This document shows positions 52,283-60,653 of a stretch of 64,000 nt of DNA, one piece after another. How positions within the stretch are numbered: the first letter of the stretch is position 1; the number at the start of each line of letters is the position of its first letter. Origin of the DNA: Polyangiaceae bacterium (lineage in GTDB: Bacteria; Myxococcota_A; Polyangia; Polyangiales; Polyangiaceae); assembly GCA_020633205.1 (NCBI GenBank), contig JACKEB010000022.1:124001-188000 (forward strand), written 5' to 3'. Under the pieces are notes generated by a model. That model ran no database searches, was not told the DNA's origin, and saw nothing but the letters and a program-made list of their open reading frames with translations. The translations under genes were made by a program, and so were the position numbers.

Positions 52283-54034
52283 ATGCACGCCTTGCTTGCT
52301 TTCTTGAACACCCACTTGCTCGCCGATACGTCGATGTGGACCGCTCCGGTCTTCCAGAAGGACGTCTGGACCGGCGTGATGCGCGCGGTGCGCTACCTGC
52401 TGACTTTCGGCGGCGCGGTGCTGCTGATGTACGAAATCCGGGCCCGCAAGCTGCGGCAGCCGGTGAGTCAGTCGATGATGAAGGGCCTGGCGGTGCTGTT
52501 TACCGTGCTGGCCTTTGGCGCGTACTTCGACTTCGGGAACCCCAACACCCGCTACAGCGAGTACTACCACCGCCACGAGTTCTACCACTACTACCTCGGC
52601 TCCAAGTACTTCGAGGAGCTCGGGTACGGACGCCTCTACGAGTGCTCCGCGGTGGCTGAGGTGGAGCTGGGTTTCGGTGCGGAAATGCCGAACCGCGAGA
52701 TCCGCGATCTCGCCCATCACAACCTGATCAAGCCCGTCGCCGACACCGAGGTGTTGAAGAACCCGGGGCATTGTAAGGACCACTTCAGCACCAAGGACTG
52801 GGAGGCGTTCAAGAAGGACGTCTTGTGGTTCCGCAACTCAGCCAATGGCGGGGACTATTGGAAGAGCATGCTGAAAGACCACGGCTACAACCCGCCGCCG
52901 GTCTGGACCATGGAGGGGAAGTTCTTCTCCAACTTGGGCGTGGCAGACGACGGCTTCTTCAAGAAGCTCGCTGCCATCGACGTGGTGCTGCACCTTGGAA
53001 TAGTCCTGCTCATCTACTGGGCATTCGGCTGGCGCACCATGATGGTGGCCACCGTCTTCTGGGGGTGTAATGCGCCTGCCAACTTCTACTGGACGGGAGG
53101 CGCGTTCCTCAGACAGGACTGGATCTTCTTCCTCGTCGCGTCCATCTGTCTCGCGCGGAAACGAAAATTCATGCTGGCGGGCTGGGCTCTCGCCTGGTCT
53201 GGCTTGATACGCGTGTTCCCCGCTGGCCTGTTCTGGGGCTACGGGGTCGTGATCCTGACCACCTTCTTGTCCATGGTCTTCAAGGCCGGCAACTTGAAAG
53301 CCGGGTGGGAGCGCTACCGCCAGACCCGCTTCTTCCGTGAGCACACTCGGCTCATCGCGGGTGCGGCACTGTGCGTCGCCGTGCTGGTGCCTGTCTCCGC
53401 GAAGGTGTCCGGGGGCTTCGACTCTTACAAGGCGTTCTGGAAGCACATCACGCTGCACACCGGTACGGGCCTTACGAACCACATGGGCGTGAAGACCATG
53501 CTCACCCACAGCTGGGATGGGCGGATGCGGTTTACTCGCGACAACAGCCTCGATGATCCCTTCCAGCCTTGGAAGGACGGGCGCCACGAGCGGGACAAGA
53601 AGACCAAGCCGCTTCGTTACGCGATCGCGCTCACCATCGCGCTGTGGGGCGTGTGGGCGATGCGCCGCACCCGCTTGCTCTGGATTGGGCTGCCGATGGG
53701 GCTGGTGCTCGTCATGACCCTGACGGATCTGACTTGCTATTACTTCTCCATGTTCCTCATCGCCACGGTGCTCTCCCGCATAAGACCCGGGGTCGGTGTG
53801 ATGATGATGATCGGCAGCGGGGCGAGCCAGCTCCTGCTGGACTCGTATTACTTCGTCGATGACAAGTACACGGCCCAGTCATGGCTGTTCTTCGTGATCG
53901 GCATCTTGGCCATGTTCGCGGTCAGTCGCCCGCCGAGCATGGCGCGCCTCAAGGCGTGGATCGCCGGCAAACCAGAGCCGAAGTCGCCTCCGCGCGATGG
54001 CAGCCCCACGCCGATGCCAGCTCACGGCTCCTGA
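52283..54034 (+). CDS. Polytopic membrane protein, possibly GT-C-like glycosyltransferase
   Basis: The product is 583 aa from the ATG at 52283; a start up to 36 codons upstream is possible, and no strong ribosome site decides. After a first helix (YLLTFGGAVLLMYEI) come a second (KGLAVLFTVLAFGAYF), a Tyr/His-rich external loop (EYYHRHEFYHYYLGSKYF) and a large loop to about 230. Then there are at least eight helices including FYWTGGAFLRQDWIFFLVA and a RVFPAGLFWGYG segment reminiscent of DUF2029-type mannosyltransferases. A GT-C role is an inference; the protein may be something else. Confidence 0.6.
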   Translation: MHALLAFLNTHLLADTSMWTAPVFQKDVWTGVMRAVRYLLTFGGAVLLMYEIRARKLRQPVSQSMMKGLAVLFTVLAFGAYFDFGNPNTRYSEYYHRHEFYHYYLGSKYFEELGYGRLYECSAVAEVELGFGAEMPNREIRDLAHHNLIKPVADTEVLKNPGHCKDHFSTKDWEAFKKDVLWFRNSANGGDYWKSMLKDHGYNPPPVWTMEGKFFSNLGVADDGFFKKLAAIDVVLHLGIVLLIYWAFGWRTMMVATVFWGCNAPANFYWTGGAFLRQDWIFFLVASICLARKRKFMLAGWALAWSGLIRVFPAGLFWGYGVVILTTFLSMVFKAGNLKAGWERYRQTRFFREHTRLIAGAALCVAVLVPVSAKVSGGFDSYKAFWKHITLHTGTGLTNHMGVKTMLTHSWDGRMRFTRDNSLDDPFQPWKDGRHERDKKTKPLRYAIALTIALWGVWAMRRTRLLWIGLPMGLVLVMTLTDLTCYYFSMFLIATVLSRIRPGVGVMMMIGSGASQLLLDSYYFVDDKYTAQSWLFFVIGILAMFAVSRPPSMARLKAWIAGKPEPKSPPRDGSPTPMPAHGS

Positions 54035-54056
54035 GGCATCGCGCTTAGGAAACCTG

Positions 54057-54092
54057 GAGGGCGGTTCCGTAGGGATCGCCCTCTCGGCTTTT
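54057..54092 (+). terminator. Intrinsic terminator of the 52283 gene
   Basis: GAGGGCG (54057-54063) pairs with CGCCCTC (54077-54083) and is followed by TCGGCTTTT, 23 bp after the stop. Confidence 0.6.
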
Positions 54093-54108
54093 GTCGCCAC
54101 GCCGTGTG

Positions 54109-54146
54109 GGGGGAGGCGCCTCCCTTCTTCTTTTTGGGGGGAGGCT
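54109..54146. terminator. Palindrome and T-rich stretch between two G-run motifs
   Basis: GGGAGGCGCCTCCC (54111-54124) is a perfect 14-bp palindrome followed by TTCTTCTTTTT and then another GGGGGGAGG. It could be a second plus-strand terminator. It lies between convergent genes. Confidence 0.45.
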
Positions 54147-54164
54147 ACCAGGTCCAACAACGAC

Positions 54165-55172
54165 TCAGCGCGCAGCCCCGCAGCACCGAAAGCCGGTCTG
54201 TGCGCCGTGGTAGTACTCGTCGTGCCCCGTGGTTGCCGCGCGGCAATTGTTGCGACCGGCTAACCACCAGCCGCCTCGGAGCGCCGCGCGCCAAGGGTGC
54301 TGGCGCCCATCGCGGTGCGTCCACTCGTCGACGTTGCCGACCATGTTTCGCACTCCGAAGGGGCTGACGCACTCCGGTAGGTCTGGAGCACGCTTGCGCA
54401 GGTCGCGGAGCTTGCCCTTGTACTCCAGGTCGGTCTGGTCGAAGTTGCAGATCTTGCTGTTTCGCTTGAATCCGTAGGGATACGGGAGCATCTCCTCGCC
54501 CTCGCAGGCGAACTCCCATTCGGCCTCGAAGCACAGGCGCTTGCCGAGGTTCGAGCAGATCTCTCGCGCCATCACCCACGATTGATCGACCAGGGGCAAA
54601 TCGTCGGCTTCCTTGCCGGGCGGCGTCGGCGCGACGTACTCGTCGCGGTCGATGCAGAAGCGCATGTACTGCTTTTCCTTCGACTGACACACGGGGTGCT
54701 CGTCGAACTCTGCGCAGCGATGGTGGGAGAGGAAGCCGGAGTCGAGGTAGCGCTTGCAGACCTGCTTGACCTTTGGGCAGTACTCGCCTTCGACGAGCAC
54801 CATCTCAGGCGGACAAGCCGGGTTCAGCTCGTCTCCATCGGGCCCTTCGGGTTGGGCGGTGCCACCGTCGGCGTCTGCAGCTGGTTCGACGCTGACGAGC
54901 GGCGTGAAGCACAACTCGCTGGCTGCCTGGGTCTCGGCTTCGATCTCGCTGACCGGTTCGAAGGTGCACATCGGCGCTGGGCCAGCAACGACGGGGGGCG
55001 CCTTGCTGGCTTTGGGGGGAGGCGTGAGCTCGGAGCGCGGCGCAGGGTCTTTGCAGGCCCCAGCAGCGGAGCCCAGCAGCACGGGCCACAGCAGGAGGCG
55101 AGCTAGGCCGCGAACGCCTCGCTGCCCTCCTGTAGGGCCGCGCCCCTCGGCCAGCTCAGCCGCTGCAAGCAA
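54165..55172 (-). CDS. FGE-sulfatase-domain lipoprotein
   Basis: The product is 335 aa with a TTG start at 55172; other starts cannot be excluded. A signal peptide with LLLWPVLLGSAAGACKDP is followed by a Pro-rich linker with a GGGGGG-derived Pro run. The C-terminal 200 residues follow the formylglycine-generating-enzyme (SUMF1) fold: VMAREICSNLGKRLCFEAEWEFACEG-type segment, SPFGVRNMVGNVDEWT, ALRGGWWLAGRNNCRAA and QTGFRCCG. Only one Cys falls near the expected active-site pair, so an FGE-fold protein without formylglycine activity is likely. Confidence 0.8.
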   Translation of the reverse strand: MLAAAELAEGRGPTGGQRGVRGLARLLLWPVLLGSAAGACKDPAPRSELTPPPKASKAPPVVAGPAPMCTFEPVSEIEAETQAASELCFTPLVSVEPAADADGGTAQPEGPDGDELNPACPPEMVLVEGEYCPKVKQVCKRYLDSGFLSHHRCAEFDEHPVCQSKEKQYMRFCIDRDEYVAPTPPGKEADDLPLVDQSWVMAREICSNLGKRLCFEAEWEFACEGEEMLPYPYGFKRNSKICNFDQTDLEYKGKLRDLRKRAPDLPECVSPFGVRNMVGNVDEWTHRDGRQHPWRAALRGGWWLAGRNNCRAATTGHDEYYHGAQTGFRCCGAAR

Positions 55173-55204
55173 GACTCGTTTCCCCCCAGCGCCCCGCCGC
55201 GCCC

Positions 55205-55855
55205 TCAGAGCACGCGGCGGATGGATGCGAGCGCCTCATTGAAGCCGCGCGGAAACGCCGACATCGCGAGGTCCAAGTGATCCCAGTCGGTCTCGATGGA
55301 TTTCACCGAGCCCAAGGCGGTGAGCGCGGCGACCATCGCCTTCAGCTTGGCGCTCTTGTCGATCGCGGGGTGCTTCATGAAATCGAGCACGATGCGATCG
55401 TCCTGCGCCTCGACCAACATCGCCGGCCGTTTCGGCATGAACGCCGCGAGGTTTCCGGGCTTGCTCAGGTCCAGCGCCCCGCTCTTGAGCAGGGTTGCGA
55501 CCGGCGAGGCGCCGTTGTCGTCGAGCACCTTGGCGGTGACGTCGTCCAGGCGGATTTCGAAGCGCAGCTCGGCTTCGTTCAAGCTCACTCGGTCGATGAA
55601 GATCACCGCGCCTGCGCGCACTGTCGCGCCCATCTCGGTGATGGTGGCGGCAACGCGGATCCCTGGGGGTACGGCCTCCACGCTCACGTCCTTGGGTGCC
55701 TTCGGCCCCTTGGCCTGGCCCGCAAGCCAGCGCAGTGCGTCGAGGGGCAACCCGAAGCGGAGCGCGACCGCGTTCTTCGCAACGCGCATCAACTCCGCTG
55801 GGTGACGTTTTAGGTATCCAGTTGCAGCCCCGAACATCGCCAACTTGTCAGCCAT
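55205..55855 (-). CDS. Conserved-looking protein of unknown function
   Basis: The product is 216 aa from the ATG at 55855; a GTG seven codons upstream is possible. There is no signal peptide. The pattern is alternating strands and helices with VAATITEMGATVRAGAVIFIDRVSLNEAELRFEIRL-type amphipathic strands and a C-terminal helix. No family recognised. TATACT ends 9 nt before the ATG, so the mRNA leader would be only a few bases. Its stop is 32 bp from the start of the FGE-like gene. Confidence 0.65.
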   Translation of the reverse strand: MADKLAMFGAATGYLKRHPAELMRVAKNAVALRFGLPLDALRWLAGQAKGPKAPKDVSVEAVPPGIRVAATITEMGATVRAGAVIFIDRVSLNEAELRFEIRLDDVTAKVLDDNGASPVATLLKSGALDLSKPGNLAAFMPKRPAMLVEAQDDRIVLDFMKHPAIDKSAKLKAMVAALTALGSVKSIETDWDHLDLAMSAFPRGFNEALASIRRVL

Positions 55856-56216
55856 CGTCGGGGGAGTATAAGGCACAGTCTCCTCGCAACCGGCGAGGAT
55901 TGTTTCGAATGCTCGCGCCCTTGCGCGTCATTTGCGCTCTTCGCGGCGCGAACGAGCAATCAGTCCCAGCGCCTCTCCCGAGCGCCGCACGCTGCGGCGG
56001 TCGCCCAACGCGCCACCACCGGCGCAGCTCGACGAATCAGGCCTTTTCGAGGCAACTGACGAGCCTGGGGTGAGGTTCGCTCCGTCACCGACTGGAGTGT
56101 GCTTCGAGGCCATCTCGCAGTCGTTCGACTCAGTTCGCGGCTGAGAGGCGTGAACAATCAACACTGCACTAACTGTCGGACCCCTGACCTGAGGTTCGAA
56201 CTCGGAGGCCCCTACC
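55856..56216. other. 361-bp divergent region upstream of lat
   Basis: Separates the unknown gene at 55205-55855 from the lysine aminotransferase. It holds the TATACT box for the former. I see no coding sequence; the TTCGAA near 56193 is not part of a tRNA. Confidence 0.5.
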
Positions 56217-57551
56217 GTGTACAAGCAACTCACCGTCTCTCCCACCGAGGTCCACGACACGCTGCGTCGCCACATGCTGGTCGACGGTTATCCGATGGTC
56301 GTGGACCTGGAGCACAGCAAGGGCTCCATCGTGCGCGACGCTCGTACTGGCAAGGAGTACCTCGACTTCTTCAGCTTCTTCGCGTCGAACCCGATTGGTC
56401 TGAATCACCCTGGGATGAGTGACGAGCTAATTCGTGATCGGTTGACCCGCGCCGCCGTCACGAAGGTCAGTAACGCAGACTACTACACGTCATTCATGGC
56501 GGAGTTCGTGGCGACGCTCGAGCGCACCGCCGCGCCGGCGGAGCTGCCGTATTACTTCTTCGTCGACGGCGGCGCACTCGCCGTGGAGAACGCGATGAAG
56601 ACGGCCTTCGACTGGAAGGTGCGCAAGAACCTAGCGCGCGGGAAGGGCGAGCTGGGCAAGCAGATCATGCACCTGCGGCACGCGTTCCACGGACGCTCTG
56701 GTTACACGCTGAGCGTCACGAATACGGACCCGGTCAAGACCCAGTACTTCCCGCAGTTCGACTGGCCCCGCATCGAAAACCCGGCAATTCGCTTCCCTCT
56801 CGACGCACAGAACCTCGCAGAGACGGAGGCCGCCGAGCAGCGCGCGCTGGCGCAAGCGCGGCAGTACTTCGCGGAACGTGGCGACGACATCGCGGCGATC
56901 TTGATTGAGCCCATTCAAGCCGAGGGCGGCGATAACCACTTCCGTGTGGAATTCCTCAAGGCGCTCCGCGAGCTGGCTGACGAACACGAAGCGCTGCTGA
57001 TCTTCGACGAAGTGCAGACCGGGCTCGGACTCACCGGCAGCTGGTGGGCTTTCCAGCAGTTCGGCGTGGTGCCCGACATCGTGTGCTTCGCCAAGAAGAT
57101 GCAGGTCGGCGGGATCTTCGTCAGCAAGCGCATCGACGACGTCGAGCAGCATGTGTTCAAGAAGTCGTCGCGCATCAACAGCACCTGGGGCGCATCCCTC
57201 GTAGACATGGTGCGCTGCACGCGGATCCTCGAGATCATGGAAGAGGACAAGGTCTTGGAGAACGTGCAGCAGCGGGGCGCGGAGCTATTGAGCGGGCTGG
57301 AGGCGATTCAGAGTCGTTTCTCCGGTCGCATCACGAATGCCCGCGGCCGAGGGCTGATGTGCGCGATTGATCTCCCCGACACTGAAACTCGGCACAAGGT
57401 GATCCGCGCCGCGTTCGAAGACGGCATGGTCGTGTTGCCTTGCGGACAGCGCACGGTCCGCTTCCGTCCAACGCTGACGGTCAAGCAGGAGGTCATCGCC
57501 GACGGCGTGAAACGCCTGGAGCACGCGATCTCCACGGTGCTGGCCGTATAG
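56217..57551 (+). CDS. lat: L-lysine 6-aminotransferase (lysine epsilon-aminotransferase)
   Basis: The product is 444 aa with a GTG start; GGAGG lies 8 nt upstream. Class III PLP aminotransferase with the LAT-specific sequence FFVDGGALAVENAMKTAFDWKV, HAFHGRSGYTLSVTNTDP, the cofactor Asp in LIFDEVQTGLGLTG and the PLP lysine in CFAKKMQVGG, then SRINSTWGASL. It transfers the epsilon-amino group of lysine to 2-oxoglutarate, giving aminoadipate semialdehyde, a step of lysine catabolism and of beta-lactam precursor supply. No downstream aminoadipate dehydrogenase is next to it. Confidence 0.92.
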   Translation: MYKQLTVSPTEVHDTLRRHMLVDGYPMVVDLEHSKGSIVRDARTGKEYLDFFSFFASNPIGLNHPGMSDELIRDRLTRAAVTKVSNADYYTSFMAEFVATLERTAAPAELPYYFFVDGGALAVENAMKTAFDWKVRKNLARGKGELGKQIMHLRHAFHGRSGYTLSVTNTDPVKTQYFPQFDWPRIENPAIRFPLDAQNLAETEAAEQRALAQARQYFAERGDDIAAILIEPIQAEGGDNHFRVEFLKALRELADEHEALLIFDEVQTGLGLTGSWWAFQQFGVVPDIVCFAKKMQVGGIFVSKRIDDVEQHVFKKSSRINSTWGASLVDMVRCTRILEIMEEDKVLENVQQRGAELLSGLEAIQSRFSGRITNARGRGLMCAIDLPDTETRHKVIRAAFEDGMVVLPCGQRTVRFRPTLTVKQEVIADGVKRLEHAISTVLAV

Positions 57552-57555
57552 CGCT

Positions 57556-57577
57556 GACCGCCCGAAGTCTGGCGGTC
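57556..57577. terminator. Hairpin after lat, no T-tract
   Basis: GACCGCC-CGAAGTCT-GGCGGTC starts 4 bp after the lat stop. There is no T-run, so it may protect the 3' end or be part of a terminator needing Rho. Confidence 0.4.
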
Positions 57578-57689
57578 GGATCCTGTGGCTCGGCTCGGCC
57601 CACGGGTTATGCTCGGCAGCTCGCACCAGCAGGGCTTTGAAAACACCTTGCCAATCGGGGCGAGCTGCCTTTCCTTGTTGAGGAGCAAC

Positions 57690-58064
57690 GTGGACTGTCC
57701 CAAGTGTCGTTCAGAGCTGATTGAGGTCGAGTATGCCGGTGTCACGGTGGATCGCTGTGAAGCGTGCGCCGGGATTTGGTTCGACGCCCTCGAGCTCGAC
57801 GCGTTGCTGCGTGCCAAAGGCGCTGAGACGATCGACAGCGGCAACGCCCAGCTCGGCAAGCAGCACAACACCAACGACCGTATCAAATGCCCCCGCTGCA
57901 CGACTCAGATGCTGCGCATGGTGGACCCCGGTCAGCCTCACATCTGGTTCGAGCAATGTTCGGCGTGTGGTGGTTCGTTCTTCGACGCAGGTGAGTTCCG
58001 CGATTTGAAGCAGCACACCATCAGCGACTTCTTCAAGCGGCTGTTCGCCAAACCCCGTATGTGA
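57690..58064 (+). CDS. Double zinc-ribbon protein (zf-TFIIB type)
   Basis: The product is 124 aa with a GTG start at 57690 after GAGGAG. Two TFIIB-type zinc ribbons are present: CPKCRSELIEVEYAGV..CEACAGIWFD and CPRCTTQMLR..CSACGGSFFDAGEF. The frame is open upstream but the Shine-Dalgarno and first Cys pair fix the start. COG3809-like proteins of this kind have no known biochemical role. Confidence 0.82.
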   Translation: MDCPKCRSELIEVEYAGVTVDRCEACAGIWFDALELDALLRAKGAETIDSGNAQLGKQHNTNDRIKCPRCTTQMLRMVDPGQPHIWFEQCSACGGSFFDAGEFRDLKQHTISDFFKRLFAKPRM

Positions 58065-58132
58065 CGGGGCCGGGCGGTGTTTGCGGGGGCCGTGTTTGGT
58101 GCGGCGCAGCTTTTCTGCTTGCGGTACTCGGT

Positions 58133-58172
58133 ACAAAGCACAAAAGGCCGGCCTGAAGAACTCAGGTCGGCC
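58133..58172 (-). terminator. Rho-independent terminator of the small basic gene
   Basis: GGCCGGCCTGA (58146-58156) and TCAGGTCGGCC (58162-58172) form an 11-bp stem with one G-T pair and loop AGAAC. Read on the minus strand it is followed by TTTTGTGCTTTGT. Confidence 0.75.
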
Positions 58173-58215
58173 AGGGACGCGCTCCTGCAGCGCGCGATTT
58201 CGCGAGTCGCTTGGC

Positions 58216-58374
58216 TCAGCCTTCGGTCTGAGCTGCGGGCTCGGACTTCGGCGCCTTGCGCTGCAGGGCCTCCTCGAGGCCGATGCGCTCACGCTTGCGC
58301 TTCTTGAGACGCTTGCCCTTGAGACCGTGGGTGAGCCACTCGTGACGGAGGCGGATGTTCCAGAGCTTTGCCAT
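58216..58374 (-). CDS. Small highly basic protein (52 aa)
   Basis: The ATG at 58374 has a good ribosome site (AGGAAG, 9 nt). The first 35 residues are very basic (MAKLWNIRLRHEWLTHG, then KGKRLKKRKRERIG), and the C-terminus is Lys/Pro/Glu/Gln. It has its own strong terminator 45 bp downstream, which supports it being a real, expressed gene. The composition suggests nucleic-acid or ribosome binding, but I do not recognise the family. Confidence 0.7.
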   Translation of the reverse strand: MAKLWNIRLRHEWLTHGLKGKRLKKRKRERIGLEEALQRKAPKSEPAAQTEG

Positions 58375-58646
58375 GTAGAGACTTCCTAACTGCAGGAGGT
58401 GAGCAGGTGCCGCTCGGTCAGCGACGAGGCTCCTCACCCCCAAAAAACCGTAAGGCTGATGCTTCGCAACCAACCTGGGCGCGAAAGGGGTCGTTCTCAT
58501 AGCCAACAGGCGGGGCTCGCGCAAGCTCTCCGTTGAAACCCAGCATCTGGCCCCTTCGGGGAGTTTGGAGCCGTCCCGAGGGAAGGCAGCCACAGAGCGG
58601 ATCCCGCATGCGCCGAGAGGGAGTCGCGCACTAGACTGCGGGGACC

Positions 58647-59936
58647 GTGGTCGGTGTCTCACACGCCCCCAGTTTCCCCGAGGTGGGTCAAGTCGTGCGC
58701 TCCCCCCGCGGGTGGGGCTACGAGGTGCGCGCACACATTGGCGGCGGGCACTTCGGGGCGGTGTTCGACTGTCACGGGCCGTTCGACCAGCCGTTCGCGC
58801 TGAAGGTGATGATGCCGGCGAACCGCCCCTACGCTCAGGTGCGTCGGGAGTGGCTCGAGGAGGCGCGACGCCTGTGGCAGCTGCGACACCCGAACATCGT
58901 GTACGTGCACGATTACTTCGAGCGAGAGGGGCTGTTCTACCTCGTGCTCGAGCGCTGTGACCACAGCCTGGAAGACATGCTGGGGCAGCCGCTGACGGAC
59001 AAGCTCGTGATTCAGCTGACTCGCCAGCTGTTGTTCGCGATGCAGTACCTGATCGACCACGAGATCGTGCATAACGATATCCATGCGGGAAATATCCTGA
59101 TCGTGCACGGCAAGGAGCCAGTGCCGAAGTTCAGCGATTTTGGCATCGCTCAGGATCTCTACGGTCGCTCCGGGGTGCGGCCGCCGATCGTGAACAATCG
59201 CATCATGGCGCCCGAGGTGGCGCTCGGAGGCTACTCGACCGCTCAGAGTGACCTCTACCAGCTCGGTCTCTTGATGTTCGGCATGTACACCGGTCAGCCG
59301 CCCCTCGACCTCGAGGCAGGCTACGACGAGGTGATTCGCCAAATCCGTGAAGGCGTTCCGCGTCGCCGCGCGGAAGCGCTTGGTTCGCCACTGGGCAGCG
59401 TGATCAGCGTGCTCTTGCGGCGCCACGAGCAATATCGCTTCAATACTCCCGCGCAAGTTTGGGATGAGCTCAGGAAGCTGGATGCGTGGCGCGGCCCAGT
59501 GCAAAGCGGACTCATGCCACCCCCGGAGCCTGCAGCGGACGAGGACGCGGGACCGCTCTCACAGCGACCAGCCCTGCGCCAGAGTGGCCTCACGCAGCGC
59601 AGTATGCCTGCCGTCCACTTGCCCGCGGAGACGCAGGCGCCGTCCGGCCCTCACAGCGCCGGGCCCCCGACGCCACGCACGGACGAGAGCGACCCTCTAG
59701 CGACTGATGAGGCAACCAGCGGTCGGGGTCATACCTGGCGCCCCCCGGAGCCCGCACCCAGGACACCCCGGGAGCTCCCGCCGCCAACTCCCCGCGACCC
59801 CTCACTCTCTGACCCAGGGCTGTCTGACGCCTATGCCGCGCGCGCGCCGCTCGGAAGTCAGTCCGACGCGGCTCCCGCGACGCCGCGTACTCCCGAGACA
59901 GAAGAGGTCGCGCCGCTGACGCCCCGTCTCGAGTGA
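58647..59936 (+). CDS. Soluble protein kinase-like protein with HND catalytic loop
   Basis: The product is 429 aa from a GTG (no ATG fits the fold). The kinase domain spans about 25-285: IGGGHFGAVFD, FALKVMMP, IVHNDIHAGNILIV in place of HRDLKPEN, and FSDFGIAQDL. The catalytic Asp is kept but the preceding Arg is Asn, as in some aminoglycoside phosphotransferase-like and atypical kinases. The C-terminal 140 residues are Pro/Thr/Ser-rich with repeated TPR(T/D) and PPTPR motifs, possible phosphorylation or SH3-like sites. There is no membrane helix. TAGACT lies 9 nt before the start. Confidence 0.82.
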   Translation: MVGVSHAPSFPEVGQVVRSPRGWGYEVRAHIGGGHFGAVFDCHGPFDQPFALKVMMPANRPYAQVRREWLEEARRLWQLRHPNIVYVHDYFEREGLFYLVLERCDHSLEDMLGQPLTDKLVIQLTRQLLFAMQYLIDHEIVHNDIHAGNILIVHGKEPVPKFSDFGIAQDLYGRSGVRPPIVNNRIMAPEVALGGYSTAQSDLYQLGLLMFGMYTGQPPLDLEAGYDEVIRQIREGVPRRRAEALGSPLGSVISVLLRRHEQYRFNTPAQVWDELRKLDAWRGPVQSGLMPPPEPAADEDAGPLSQRPALRQSGLTQRSMPAVHLPAETQAPSGPHSAGPPTPRTDESDPLATDEATSGRGHTWRPPEPAPRTPRELPPPTPRDPSLSDPGLSDAYAARAPLGSQSDAAPATPRTPETEEVAPLTPRLE

Positions 59937-59954
59937 TTCCGTGGGGATCGCTCG

Positions 59955-59978
59955 GTGCCTGCGGAGGCGGACAGGCGC
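59955..59978. terminator. Weak hairpin between convergent genes
   Basis: GTGCCTG and CAGGCGC form a 7-bp stem (one G-T pair) with a 10-nt loop between the kinase and the convergent lipoprotein. There is no T-tract. Confidence 0.3.
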
Positions 59979-59996
59979 TTCCCAGACCGACAAGCG

Positions 59997-60530
59997 TCAG
60001 GGCGCGATGCAGAAATCGAACTGGGCGGTGTCGGTGTCAGCGCCCATCGTCACGGTGATCGGGACTGCCCAGTACCCGGCCATTTGCATGTAGACGGGGG
60101 TGAGCTGGTACATGCCGTCGCCCATATCGGTGACGACCGTGGTCTGCGTGCTGCCGTGCCCGTGGTCGGGCATGTTCGGATTCACGCTCAGCGTTGCGCC
60201 TGAAACGTTATTTCCGCTGGCGTCCTTCACGTGGACCATCCAGGTGTTGGCTAGCTTGGCCGGGGGCGCTGGGTCGGCATCCATCAGCATCACCTCGAAC
60301 ATCGCCTTCGAGCTCATCTTGGACAGACCCACGCTGTAGGTGTCCGTGGCGTGCTTGCAGCTGAACTCGCTGTTGCCCGTGCCCCCGCTGCCACTTGGGT
60401 CGTCGGAATCGCTGCTGCAAGCGCCCAGCAGCAGCGCCGAGGTGGCGAGGGGGACGAGCAAGCGCAGGCTACGTGAGAAACGCTGTCGGCCGGGGTGACG
60501 AGTGAGAGCGCCTGAGATCGAGGGAGCCAT
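59997..60530 (-). CDS. Lipoprotein with FixH/YtkA-like domain
   Basis: The product is 177 aa from the ATG at 60530. A long basic leader precedes the hydrophobic stretch and lipobox (TSALLLGACSSDSDD). The mature domain has the pattern VHVKDASGNNVSGATLSVNPNMPDHGHGS and DGMYQLTPVYMQMAGYWAVPI seen in FixH/YtkA-like beta-sandwiches, which often accompany haem-copper oxidases or copper proteins. The His/Met-containing MPDHGHG could bind metal. It lies 123 bp downstream of the cytochrome genes on the same strand. Confidence 0.78.
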   Translation of the reverse strand: MAPSISGALTRHPGRQRFSRSLRLLVPLATSALLLGACSSDSDDPSGSGGTGNSEFSCKHATDTYSVGLSKMSSKAMFEVMLMDADPAPPAKLANTWMVHVKDASGNNVSGATLSVNPNMPDHGHGSTQTTVVTDMGDGMYQLTPVYMQMAGYWAVPITVTMGADTDTAQFDFCIAP

Positions 60531-60653
60531 GGCAGATAACCCTACGCTGAATCGGGGTACGGGGTTACTCCACTCGGGGCTTTTTCCGGTCGTTTGCCTG
60601 GGGTTTTTCGTCGCACAGGCGGAGCGGCGCTCACCGTGCGCGGGAAAAGGCCG

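Noticed and set aside
56185..56205. tRNA T-loop-like GGTTCGAAC
   Set aside because: No acceptor, D- or anticodon stems fit around it; it lies just upstream of lat.
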